From Eremomyces bilateralis CBS 781.70 (taxonomy: Eukaryota > Ascomycota > Dothideomycetes > Eremomycetales > Eremomycetaceae): 64,000 bases of DNA. The stretch covers positions 707,370-771,369 of the forward strand of contig NW_022985068.1 of assembly GCF_010015585.1 (NCBI RefSeq), read 5' to 3'. Under the pieces are notes generated by a model, which saw only the letters and a program-made list of their open reading frames with translations, did not search any database and was not told the DNA's origin. Position numbers and translations under genes: made by a program. Of this stretch, positions 34,411 through 45,090 are shown piece after piece (within the stretch, counting starts at the first letter, position 1; every line of letters begins with the position of its first letter).

Positions 34411-35758
34411 CCGTCGGAACACTCGTCAGATGACCGACTCTTATAAGCCACCTCCAAATCAGCGTTGAAATCCTTCATCAACTCATCAATCCGTTCGCTG
34501 TACCTCTTGGAAGGTTGTGGAGGATTCCAGAGCGAGCATTTCGTATCTTGTGCCTGGCCTTGGGACAGCTCTTCTATCCCATCATACCAACCGCCTTGAA
34601 TCAACCCCATCTCAATGTCATGCCATTCGTCGAGCTTGCTTTCCCCAACTTTCGGATCCAAGTCCCCGACCCGAGTTTCAATGCCCTCGAGTCCTTTATC
34701 CCAGTGGTATCGGACATATACAGAACAGTCGCGAAAGGTCATGGCCAGCTGTAGGTCTTTCAACTGCTGTGAGGACATTCCGCCCGGTTGAGCTCTGAGC
34801 TTGACTATACCGAGCGGATCCAGCTGCTCTTGCAAGGCGGCTAATTTGTCAAGAATCGTTCGACCTTTTCCGCTGTAGAAATACTCCGTCAGATCCTGCA
34901 GTACATCCGGAAGACGCTCTCGTAGTTTCGACTCTGCACATGGGATGCCATTGGCTCGAAGGGTTTGAAGGATCTCCAAGCGAGAATTATCGGGGTGGTC
35001 TCCAACAAGGTTCCTGGGACACTGCACTTCTCCCACCGGAGCCATGCCTTCAGTGCCTCGCATTGCTCTTAGTGCACATGTGCGGCAACGCCTTGCCGAC
35101 TTGGAAGCGTTCGGCGAATGCGAGAGCCACTTCGGCTTGAATTGGATCGTGAATGAGCTTCCGCGAATGCCTGACATATCCTCCATGAGTAGGCCAAATA
35201 GCTCAGATTCTTCCAGGATGGAATGCTCTCGGCTGTCTGGACGATTTCCCAAGGCTTGGTGCAAAATCAGCTCTTTGTTACATGCCGAGATGACCCGGGG
35301 GTGGACTCTGATCTTCCGGGAGGGAATGAGCCACTCGTGGCCGCCCAGACTTGGTGCGATCACGTCCTCAAGATAATCTTCGGCAGCAGTTGTGGAGACA
35401 TAGGACTGCTTTGAAGAACCTGGGGCCTTGCGAAGGCGAAGAACTTCATCCTGGATCCGCTCGCAGGTGGATGCATCCCTATGGCCTTTTACCGCACTCA
35501 ACGGTCGCTGGAGGACCGCCCTCGACCATTTCACAGGGTCAGTCCTGATCTGATAGACCACATTCGCTCCGCCCTAAACTCAATTAGCGGTCGTTAAAGG
35601 GAGGTTAGATGAGACTTTACCTCAGCCAGATACTCCAACCGTATTGCCAGGGATTCAGCAGGGGAGCTGCCGATATACGGGATAATCTCCTGCGGGTTCT
35701 CCGTTTCGCTCAAAAGGGCAATAACAGGGGCCTCTTCAGGGCCATATTTTGACGGCAT
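34407..35758 (-). CDS. ipk1: Inositol-pentakisphosphate 2-kinase
   Basis: The enzyme phosphorylates inositol pentakisphosphate at the 2-position to make phytate (InsP6), which acts in mRNA export and signalling. Two exons (35621-35758, 34407-35573; 47-nt intron) give 434 residues. The first exon ends in the glycine loop LEYLAEGGANVVYQI. The hallmark FKPKWLSHSPNASKSARRCR with the following TCALR is present, as are the helical KLRERLPDVLQDLTEYFYSG region and the late TFRDCSVYVRYHWD block. The C-terminus ends in a family-typical helix DELMKDFNADLEVAYKSR. Its stop overlaps by four bases the end of the lipocalin-like fragment on the other strand. Intact. Confidence 0.9.
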
Positions 35759-36444
35759 GAAAGCTCAAGATGGCGTGTTTCCATCTAGTTCCTCATGTGA
35801 CAGTCTCTAGTGTAGACAGATTTCCGACTCTAGCATCCCTTCCTGGACTCGATTTGACAGGTCATCAATAGGCGATCGTGCCAGGGGAGACCGGACGTCC
35901 GCAGAGCAAACACTGAGCAACGATACTCGGTAATGGCCAGCCTTCTTCATTGAAATATCAGAATAAAATAATGCGCACATCTTCAACTGCTTGATGTCTC
36001 TTCCGTGATGGATATATGGGTGCGTCCGGCGGTAATTGAAAAACTAGAAGCTGCCGCCCCCTTGATGGAGACTGCGTGATGAGGACAATAGCCAATCATC
36101 ATCAGCAGCAGCAGCCGCGTTGGGGGATTTTCTAGTTGGGCAGTGGCTTTGGAGCACGTGAACCACTAGAACTTCGGTTTACGTACCACGGTACGTACGT
36201 ACTACCTCCACTCCTGCTGTCACCTGTAGCAGAATGGCCCCCTGACGTCAGGCGTGAGCCACACCCCAGCACATTAGTACTAACTAGGTAATGTGTAGCA
36301 ACTGCGTTAACTATTCCATTCAGTTACTCCGTACTCTGCCAGAAATCAGAATCAATGTTTGCAAACATAGTACCGTCCCAGAGCATTGGCCGAGGCTGAC
36401 ACGGTCGTTCCATTATAGTAACCGCTACCAGCTGGATAAACTTC
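35759..36444. other. Intergenic, promoter side of ipk1
   Basis: No gene is visible in this 0.69 kb. A short GTAC-rich stretch (ACGTACCACGGTACGTACGTACT) lies near 36180-36202; it may be a chance palindrome. Confidence 0.45.
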
Positions 36445-37071
36445 TCACCAGATCCATGCTCCTAAGAGAAGACCGCAAATACCTCCTAGCGACTTAACCA
36501 ATCCTTTGACAGCGACGTTCGCTCCGATACCCGGCGTCGATTGCACCCCTTGCCCACCTGCCCCGGTAGCTGCCGCAGTCCCACTCCCAGCTGATGTCCC
36601 CTTTGAAACTCTTGCCGTTGTTGTCGCTGTGCCTTCTGTCGCCGACACTCCCAACGTAACCACCTGCCCATCCGTGTTTGTATACACGCCAGTGAGCAAG
36701 TTGCCACGTTCGCCAGCCTCGTCCAAGAAGTCACCGGTATTCAGATCGATGCAGATGATCAGCTGGTCGGAGCTGGAACCAGACGCGGAGCTGTAGAATT
36801 GAATACAGGTCTGTCCGCCGTCGCACACGAGAGGGGTATCGCGCTTGGGTATGTCGATGGCGGAGCGTTTGATGTATCCACCCGCGTTGAATAGCCCGTG
36901 GTTGATCAGGCCATCGCAGATATCATTGCTGTCGCAGACGGAGCCGGAACCGCCGCTGTTTGAAGATGTGTCGGAGATGTCGACTGGCGTAGCAGAGGAT
37001 ATACTGCAAGTGGCCGAGACATATACGGGAAGTAGCAGATTGGCGAGAAAAAGAAGATATGCTGGCACCAT
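36445..37071 (-). CDS. Secreted, probably GPI-anchored protein, unknown function
   Basis: From the ATG at 37071 the frame encodes 208 residues with a clear signal peptide (MVPAYLLFLANLLLPVYVSA). The mature region has several cysteines (CSISSA, SVCDSNDICDG, LVCDGGQTCIQF, LIICIDL) and a Ser/Thr/Gly-rich stalk, then a hydrophobic C-terminus (LVKSLGGICGLLLGAWIW) as in GPI-anchored wall or membrane proteins. The frame is open farther upstream to 37248 but that part is not signal-like, so I chose the internal ATG. No named domain is recognised. An NHGLFNAGGYIKR block could be a conserved family motif. Confidence 0.65.
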   Translation of the reverse strand: MVPAYLLFLANLLLPVYVSATCSISSATPVDISDTSSNSGGSGSVCDSNDICDGLINHGLFNAGGYIKRSAIDIPKRDTPLVCDGGQTCIQFYSSASGSSSDQLIICIDLNTGDFLDEAGERGNLLTGVYTNTDGQVVTLGVSATEGTATTTARVSKGTSAGSGTAAATGAGGQGVQSTPGIGANVAVKGLVKSLGGICGLLLGAWIW

Positions 37072-39034
37072 GACTGCGAAAATCCCGACCGTTGATGAAG
37101 TAGAAGCCAGCGGACGACTCGATGCTGAAAGGTGACTTGGTGTCTTTTCCACAGCGCACTTTCCGCATTTTATATCGCCTGTGAATTGTGATCCAGCATC
37201 CACCCTCTCTAAGGGGTCTAAGAATGAATAGGAGGCGCCGTCGCTCATGTCTTAACCGTAAGCTGCCTCCGTACTGGCTCATAATTTTACATTAAACCTT
37301 GGGCTGTGGTTTCCGCGGAGACCTCCAAAGCTTCAATGGGCTTGTAAAAAGTTTCATACTATGTAGTAGAAGGCTTCGCTAAGCCCTGACCAACTATATT
37401 TCTATTTAGCACAAACAAGCCTCTCACCGAGTTTTATTGATACCGAAATATAACCTCACAGCTAAGCCCAACTTCTGAGGCTTGGAAAAGGCTTGGAAAA
37501 GGCTTGGAAAAGGCTTATAACCCCTGTCCAGCCACATGCGCATTGAAGGCAAATAGCCAAATACGGATCCCTATATTGGGTGTCTGCGCTGATTGTACGT
37601 AACAGAATATCACCGAAGTTGGCTGCCGGATAAGATTTTATTTGTGGAAGGAGATTGCCGGATTTGTGCTACCGACAATTGTCGTCGGCAACCACCTCTG
37701 ACTTGGTTGCTCGCAAGGCTTATGGGTTGACAGTCGACATCCTGTCCAAGGCGAGCGGTCAGCAGCGTGGTATAGTAGGTAGCTATGGGGTAGACATGAA
37801 CAACTACTACCTGGCAGCCAGTGAGAGATGTTGTGTCCTCGAGCGAGGGAAGAATAACCTAGCAGACAAAGTCGAGGGCGACCATGAGACCATAAGTTAG
37901 TTAACTAATAGACTAACTAGTTAATGCACTTCACCAGTTCCCCGTACTCGATAAGTTAAATCCCCGTTCGTTTGTTGTTGCCGCCGTTGCGTCACCAAAT
38001 CGTTCTCTTCGAGAACATTGTGGCCGGCCCCTGATCTAGCGTTTCAATGGATAGTGTCATATACTGGAGATGCGGGCTCTCCCTTAGCTTCGCGACAACG
38101 CAGTGCGGGTCTCTCAATGGCACCTGGGAGTGTCACAGGTGGGAAAGATCGAACGTATAAAGCTTATACTTCGAAACCTGGGACACTCCGGTGTCATAAA
38201 CGCCGACGACCCATGTTAGGCTGGATTCTCCGTAAGCTGGAGCACCTATGAAGAAAGTGGGGTGCGCTGCTTCATCACCAGAAGAGTGATAGAAGGTGAC
38301 ACGCCGTTCACGGCTTTCCAAGTCGTTGTTCAACTCGGTTCACCTCCTTCGTACCACTGATGTACGAGATCGGCTATATGCCCAGCCTATAGGGAGGTCG
38401 CCATATGCCGCGTAACCGCTAGATAGCAAGGACGCGATTCGGATCTCTAGCGATGTCATCCACATGCCATCCGACTCCGGGTTGAACCTGGGGCGGGCTT
38501 CATTTGAGATGGCAACATAACTGGTCACTAATGGACTGAGCTGTGACTGCGGTACCTCTCACATAGCTAATATCGACGGACTGTGCAGCCGCGACAAGCC
38601 TATCCGTCCAGTGTGCTTAATAGAGCCTTTCGTCAGAAGAATGTACAACTGATGTCCCCTAATCTGACACTTCAGAGGTGCCATGGTGACCGGCTGGTAA
38701 ATGTAGGAGAAAAAGTCACGGGGTCAGGGGTAGCGATAGGATATATGTGCGACCTGGAATTAGTGCTAGACAAATCCAAGGACAAATCCATGGTAGTCTC
38801 GTTTGGGTTGAGGAGCAATGCTGGGTTGTCTTGTTCATGCTGAATGGTAATCGTTGGAATAATTTGTCGATCCTGAGCTGAATCGGCGGTGCCTCGTTGG
38901 TGGTTGCTGCCTTAGTTAGTGGTTCCATGCCGTCCGTCTCTGAACGATGTCGAACCTCAATAACGTTGTGGCAGAGGGGTTTTGCATCCATTATCTCAAC
39001 TTTCAATGCTTCGACCTATCCACTAGCCGTAGCC
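37072..39034. other. Intergenic and decayed sequence downstream of the HET remnant
   Basis: Nearly 2 kb without a supported gene. The part from 38716 to 39006 (minus strand) may be a degenerate C-terminal piece of the HET gene, because a helical frame there follows its stop, but I cannot join it by an intron. The remainder shows no coding signal. Confidence 0.4.
37481..37513. repeat. Three tandem copies of an 11-bp unit
   Basis: The unit CTTGGAAAAGG occurs three times without mismatch, then a partial copy (CTT). It is intergenic. Confidence 0.85.
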
Positions 39035-39933
39035 TTACCCGTACCATTCGGTTAACAACCTCAAAGGGATCTCGTACTCACCATGGTACTTGTCATGATA
39101 CCCCATGAGTCGGATCCCAGCTGCTTCATTACAGTGATCGGGGGACAGCGCCATGAGTCCAGATGTCTGCAGGTGCAGGTATTTGTCCTTGGAATATGAC
39201 CATGCGAAGATAGACTGATCATCGGATTTCTTGACTATTTCTTGCTGCAGCCGTAAAAAAGCCTTGCTTCCCTCACCATATAGCAGCGGCATACTCACGT
39301 TAAACAGCCCGAGAAGGGAGTAAGCTTGGTCCTCAAGTCTTGTGGTTCGCCTCCCGGATGCCCATGACATCTTCTCCGCAATGCTGCTTGTGGCCCATCT
39401 TCCTTCCTCGAGCATCTTCCGGCCGATATGGGTGATTCTCGATACCGCCGCGCAAAGGGACTTCTTCGTACCGATCTCGACCCAGTCCGATCCTAGGAAC
39501 ACACCTCGGCCGGCGCGAGTAGTTCTTGTAATGATTAACCACGTGTGAACCATCGGCTAAGAGAAAAGGACGATTTAAGGGCCGTAGGATCCTCGGAGGA
39601 ATCGACGTCGCTTATGTAGACATAACAGACAGCCGCATCAGAGTACCATTTGAATATGGAATTGATGGCTTCGGACAGCTCGGCGCTAGAAGACTTGTCG
39701 ATGCAACAGGTATCGATCCATACGTATTGGAAGCCTTCAGATTTTGCAATCCTACAGCAGCCGCGGATCTTCTCATAGACTATCTTAGACCAACTCTGTT
39801 CACTGATGTGGTCTGCAAATGATACCTCCTCTTCACCCCATGTATGAGAGAGGAACGCGTACAAAGGGATGTCAATGCCGACTTCACCGATGAAGTCCTC
39901 GAATTCTAATGTTTGGACGTTGACCAGCCGCAT
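39035..39933 (-). pseudogene. HET-domain (heterokaryon incompatibility) protein, broken
   Basis: HET domains trigger cell death after fusion of incompatible hyphae. The ATG at 39933 begins MRLVNVQTLEFEDFIG; the classic motifs follow: YAFLSHTWGEEEVSF, KSEGFQYVWIDTCCIDKSSS, EAINSIFKWYSDAAVCYVYI and SRWFTRG. The next expected block, W-T-LQELLAP, is damaged: the Trp codon reads TAA (39535-39537) and the following residue is also changed, while LQELLAPAEV is intact right after. A one-base deletion then shifts the frame near 39500. The remainder (GSDWVEIGTKKSLCAAVSRI, RTTRLEDQAYSLLGLFNVSMPLLYGEG) is well preserved to 39035, where translation stops earlier than in most relatives. No intron resolves the two lesions. 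Confidence 0.88.
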
Positions 39934-40749
39934 GACGAACAATGTTCGAGACGTCGTGCGACTAAAACTACTAGAACTGTTGCGGTATGGTAGCTGAAGT
40001 GATGTCGAATTGGCAGTTTGAAGCCCATGTAAGTTGTACCATAATCCTCACCAAACATCCTGGCTCGGTCCAGTACTATGTAATACGTACGGACCAAGTG
40101 GCTGCTTGTAATACTGTACCTACCTCTACGTACTACCGCTGACCTGTGGATCACTTTCCAGTTTCTATACATGGTGATTGGCGAATCGAATAATGATACA
40201 TGTGCATTGATCGTCAAAACAGCACTCGTGACTCAGGACTCCGCATGTGAGCAACCCAGCCGTCAGCATCTGGGCCCCGCAATCGCCTGTTAATCAATTC
40301 GGGACCTAACGTCTAAATTCTGGACTCTGAACTCTGAACTATGAAGGACCCGAATTCCTATCCGAAGAAGCATCCTGGCTACTAATTATGAAGACCCATG
40401 GAGGTATTCGAGCCCTGACGATCAGCACGCCTTGAGATGAACCTGGACCTGCTCTTGATTCATGCTTTCTACATTTCGGGTCAATGTCCTCCGGTATTGT
40501 ACCTAGTAAGATGCATTTCTCCCCGAGGCCATTTCTTTCCCTATACTGGACTCGGTGTTCGGTCATATACCGTGTTGTCTATGCGGAGAGATGTAAATTA
40601 CAATTGCGGTTGGGGTTGACATCGGCGCCTTGAGACTATTAAGTATATATGCTCGCCAGTCCCACATGGAATTTCCATCCTGGGAACGAAGTACAGATCC
40701 GTCTTGCCTGTCTTGAAATATCTTATGAGTCTCAGATCCAGGTGACAAT
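39934..40749. other. Divergent intergenic region between two pseudogenes
   Basis: No gene seen in 0.8 kb; it should hold the former promoters of the HET gene and the sugar transporter gene. Confidence 0.5.
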
Positions 40750-42489
40750 ATGAGTACCAACAAAATAGCTCAAATACTTGCCAGCAGATCCAAGCTAAAG
40801 GCCGGAAATAATCGAACCAATGCCGGGAATATTACTGTCAGGGAGTCCTTATTGCCTTTAATCCTAGAGACGATGTTGTACTTCCTTTGGGTATTGTTTG
40901 GTCCTTGCCTAGACCCTTTGGTGTACATAGCACTGATCTTCTTATAGGGGTTTGCATACGGTCTGTTTGATACGTTGAACAAACACTTCCAAGATACGCT
41001 CCACATAACGAAGGGGCGGTCTGCAGGCCTTCAGGGCGTGTACTTCGGGTATGAATCCAAACTCTGAATCATGTCATAAGATTGACTGGAATGGTATAGA
41101 GCATACCCCTTAGCATCCTTAGGTTATGCGAACTAGATACTCCGGCACTACGGTTATAAGGCAACCTTCATCGCAGGTACGCACAGCGTGGTGGATCTAT
41201 GACCCGAGATCTAATAAACAGTAGGACTCGTACTGTATGGTATCGGTGCTCTTTGCATGTGGCCGGCCGGACTGTACCAGTCGTTTGGTGGGTTCTGCGG
41301 TGCTACCCTCGTTATCGGCAGTGGTCTCGGTACACTCGAAACCGCCGCGAACCCCTTCATGGCGGTCTGTGGGCCTCCGAAATATTCAGAACTCCGGATC
41401 AATCTTGCCCAGGCTGTACAAGCTGTCGGTACGGTCGTCGGTCCCGTTCTGGGTTCGTACGTATTCTTCAAAGAAACCCGTGACTCTGTCGACGCCCTTC
41501 GTAATGTGCAGTGGGTTTATCTGGCCATTGGAATCTTCGTCTTTTGCCTCGCCGCCGTCTTCTTCGTTTCGTGGATTCCAGAGATTACTGATGCCGATAT
41601 GCAAGATCAGGCTGAAGAAACTCATGCAGGCTCCAGTGATAAGCCTTTTCACCAGCAGTATAGGCTATTCCATGCTGCCGCTGCACAATGGTGCTATACT
41701 GGAGCCCAGGGTATGATGCTCTGCCTTAGGAACTACTCAGTGATGCTGACAATTGTTCTAGTTGCAATCGCCGGTTACTTCATCAACTATGTAGTTGAAT
41801 CGCGACCAAGGACAGGCAACGCCATGGCATCGAATTTCCTGGCAATAGCACAAGGCTGTTTTGCTGTGGGACGCTTCAGCGGCGCCCTGATCATGCGGTT
41901 CATTCGTCCACGCTGGGTTTTACTCGCCTATATTTGTGGCGTGCTGGCGTTTAATTCGGCATCCATCACGTCCGAGGGCAATGCTGGTCTGGTAAGCTCA
42001 AGGATTCGATCATTTGTTGTTGGAAGGGCACTGATGTTGCGCAGTCATGCTAATGCTCACCTTGTTCTTCGAATCCGTCTGTTTTCCGACCTTCGTCGCG
42101 CTCGGTATTCGAGGTCTAGGACGGCACACCAAGCGCGGTACCGGTCATGGTAGCTGGAGTTTCAGGAGGAGCTGCAGGTACGTCCAGCCTCCATTCGCAA
42201 TGCTATCTTCCGCATTTCTGATGGGTTAATAGTGCCTCCGATTCTTGGGGCCGTTGCCGATGCCCGAACCACGCCGTTTGCCATGGTCGTCCCTGTCCTG
42301 TTCTTTGTCGTACCGTTTTCATACGCAATATGCGTGAACTTTCTTCCCGCTTATCGGGACCCCGCGGACAAGATCGGAGAGAGTGGCATCAGAATGCAGA
42401 CAGATGGGGTAGATATGGAGCACGGTACAATGGAAAGGAAACCTCACGATGTTGAGCACGAGGAAGTCGTGGGAGAAAAGCGAGGTTGA
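40750..42489 (+). pseudogene. FucP-like MFS sugar transporter, broken
   Basis: The sequence is a fungal relative of the L-fucose/glucose-galactose permease group of MFS proteins. Exons by splice sites: 40750-40890, 40948-41048, 41100-41176, 41222-41710, 41762-41991, 42045-42177, 42233-42489. Motifs are VRESLLPLILETMLYFLW, GFAYGLFDTLNKHFQ, LVLYGIGALCMWPAGLYQSF, LGTLETAANPF, AQAVQAVGTVVGPVLGSYVF, NAMASNFLAIAQGCFAVGRF and VAGVSGGAAVPPILGAVADA. Three lesions are seen: an in-frame TAG at 41134-41136 (GYAN-stop-ILRHYGYKATF), a one-base frame mismatch at the 41991/42045 splice junction, and a loss of about two bases near 42141-42147 between KRGTG and MVAGVS. The reading frame on each side is otherwise well conserved, so inactivation looks recent. 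Confidence 0.82.
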
Positions 42490-43262
42490 GGTATTGTATC
42501 CTGGACAAGGTCGAGGACGGATGGCTCGGAATCGCGACCTGCTTTCCCGTTATATTCCCACGTCAATGTATTGTGCAGAATGCGAGACACCTACACCTTA
42601 GTACTGTGCCTAGATCTTGTGATATCATAATACCACCGTATTCCCTGGTTGGAGTGGAGTGGATTAGTCACACGACTCTGCCTGCCGTAGCATAGTTCCC
42701 GTCGCAATGGCAGTCGGGGACTGAGGCAAATCTCTTCCTGCATCACTGCGTCTTAGTCGTATCATTCTGGAATCATAAATATCCAATTAATCTTCTTGTA
42801 TCTCGTAACGCTTATTTCAACGCCAACGCTGCAAACAACACTCCAGTTGGGCGCGCTGATCAATATAGCCTGCCCGTCATGGGTACCCCGGTCTGCCCCG
42901 GTAATCATAATCATACAAGTAAGCAATTGAAAACTCACTTCGTTGCACTCGACCAGGCTGAAAATCCATTGAGCCATTTCCAATGGGTTTCACCTGTCAG
43001 TATGAAACTTTAAATCATAACTCCCATCTGTCGTAGATAAGCTCGAAGTATATTCGAGAAGCAAAATGGGTATAGATTTTCCCAATGGTGTTCGCAGTTA
43101 ATGCGGTTGCTGTCTTCCTTCCCGGATTAAGGAAACATTGCCACATAAAGGCTTTTCAAAGTTCTCGTAGAGCGAGGTGTGATTACGTTGTCCTGCCGGG
43201 CATGCTAGGCATTGGGGGAATCGCACTCTTCCCCGAATCTTGAGATTGGGGCCGAAGCGACT
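42490..43262. other. Intergenic, no gene seen
   Basis: A convergent 0.77 kb region between the sugar transporter pseudogene and the conserved unknown gene. No supported gene. Confidence 0.5.
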
Positions 43263-44021
43263 TCATGCTACGGAAATAGTCAGCATAACCCTTATTAGGT
43301 ACAGAAAGCCTGAGAGATCAAACCTTTTCGCCTTTCGTAGGTTCCCTCTCGAGAAAAATTTGCGAAGACCTCTGGGAGCCGTAGCGCCAGTTTGTGTCTG
43401 CGAATGCTGTAGCTCAATTAGTACAGGCTCGGATCTACGACGTAGAATATGTCGCATTGGGAGCCATTTGCTCACCTGGCCACCACTAAGTGGTCTTCCG
43501 CTACTAATGCTTCCATTCACGCTGGCGACTGGTCCAGCTTGATGTCTCCAGCCGTTTGCGCCTTGCTCCCCTGCCTCCAGGCCATTGGGGATTTCTGGAG
43601 GCGGTGCCACGCGTTCGGTATCTCCGCACACAACCACATACCAGGCAACCTTCTCGCCAGGAGCCAACTTGTCTCTCAATTCGACCAACGCGCCCCAAGC
43701 CTCGCTGTCCACGCCTTTACCTCGGACCTCATCCAAGTCCACGCCCAGCTTGATCTCGTGAACCACATCGGCCACATACGCAAACGGTTGCGATTTGCTC
43801 TCTGCGCGCTCGTCCAATGGGTCATACTGTTCGATGAATCGTAGGGAGGGCAGCGACGGCATAATCGAAGGGTGAGTCTCGGAGAAGTTGTTGAGGAGGG
43901 TGTTGGTGGTCATCGGAGCCATCAGCCATTCCGCCGCGGCGTCATCGAGGTTCTGTAGGATGATGTGGATGCGGATGAGCGATCGGGGCCACCGGAAGCC
44001 GTGAAGGAGGTAGGTCGGCAT
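43263..44021 (-). CDS. Conserved ascomycete protein of unknown function
   Basis: A single-exon frame of 252 residues. The N-terminal 140 residues (MPTYLLHGFRWPRSLIRIHI, then ILQNLDDAAAEWLMAPMTTN) and the block RFIEQYDPLDERAESKSQPF, plus AYVADVVHEIKLGVDLDEVR, form an ordered alpha/beta region that I recognise as widely conserved in filamentous ascomycetes but not characterised. The later GEKVAWYVVVCGDTERVAPP is also conserved-looking. The C-terminal third is basic and low in complexity (GLRKFFSRGNLRKAKRFD). I cannot name a fold; a PH-like or other small regulatory domain is possible. The last few residues might be an unspliced intron read-through. Confidence 0.7.
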   Translation of the reverse strand: MPTYLLHGFRWPRSLIRIHIILQNLDDAAAEWLMAPMTTNTLLNNFSETHPSIMPSLPSLRFIEQYDPLDERAESKSQPFAYVADVVHEIKLGVDLDEVRGKGVDSEAWGALVELRDKLAPGEKVAWYVVVCGDTERVAPPPEIPNGLEAGEQGANGWRHQAGPVASVNGSISSGRPLSGGQVSKWLPMRHILRRRSEPVLIELQHSQTQTGATAPRGLRKFFSRGNLRKAKRFDLSGFLYLIRVMLTISVA

Positions 44022-45090
44022 TGTGGATGGATTCCTCGCTGTCTGAAAGATTGGGGATGCTCTGGGAGAGTATCAGACTGTCAATTGGAAGGGAGAGGTG
44101 CCTTTCAGGCCCAGATGGTATTAATGTAATCGACCACTGCCCACCAAAGGGGAGTTTTGGGCGACTGATGATCGGACCGTCGTGGATGCGTTCGGAGAGG
44201 ATTTTGTGAGACTTCAGGAAATCAAAGGTCAACTTTGTGTCGCCGGGAATGGACTGACAGTCGCAAAAAGGATGCAGAGCGCACAATCGGGGGACAAACT
44301 GAGTTCCCGTTGCTGTCAGATCTCCCGATTCTCGTGATCCCTGCCGCCGCCGACCACGCACGTCGCGCCAAAAGGATATTTCGAACTGTCACCGAGCAAT
44401 ATCAGAACGTATTATACGTGATGCTCGCGTTCGAAGCGCGTCCAAACATTGATGCGGCTCCACGCAATGATGCAAAGGCTTTTGGAACCGGGTAACACCA
44501 CGTCAGGCTCCGTTCATGCTATTGGAGGGAGTGAACCGGGAATTGGTAGCCAGCACGACCTCTGAGGGGGTTGCTGGTATTTCGTGGCCCGTGAGATCAA
44601 TGATAAATAATTATGGCCTTACCATATGGCTTACGGACTAATGATTGGTGCTATCCGACGATTTGTTTGCTTGGAAGTAAGGAACCAAAGAAAAGAATAG
44701 AAGGACTGAGAACATATTGGAAGCTCATAATAGGAACTTAAGGACCATAATTATTAGATTTGCGGCTCCGTCCGTGGTGAGTCTGGGGCCAATCCAGGAT
44801 TCCCATGACATGGGACTGCGCGGGGAATCCAAAGGAGATCCATCTGCACAATGAGTCTGCACTCTGCACGATGGATGATGATTAGCATTCATGTCTGTAT
44901 TTATGCCTGCATCCATCATCTTGCATTATTGATGTTGGACAATCGTTTAGCCCAACCTGCGATTCGAACGAGCCTACGTCTTGCGTCGAAGTGTCTAACT
45001 CCGCAACTCGATATTTCACGCGCCTTGGCCGGTTCGGTTGTGCATCATCCAGCTTAACCACTTTGGAATATTCAGGCGAGGCGCACTACA
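44022..45090. other. Intergenic, divergent promoters
   Basis: This 1.07 kb separates the conserved unknown gene (minus) from the LENG1-like gene (plus). A region near 44940-45060 has A-box-like and B-box-like strings on the minus strand, but the arms do not pair, so I do not call a tRNA. Confidence 0.45.

Noticed and set aside
39480-39560. RIP as the cause of the HET stop codon
   Set aside because: The Trp codon change is G-to-A on both bases, but the neighbouring codon also has an A-to-T change and a base is lost nearby; no surrounding excess of CpA-to-TpA change is evident by eye.
44940-45070. Possible intron-containing tRNA on the minus strand (A-box-like TGGTTAAGCTGG and B-box-like GTTCGAATC)
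   Set aside because: The T stem has mismatches at three of five pairs and no acceptor stem pairs properly, so it is probably a chance occurrence.
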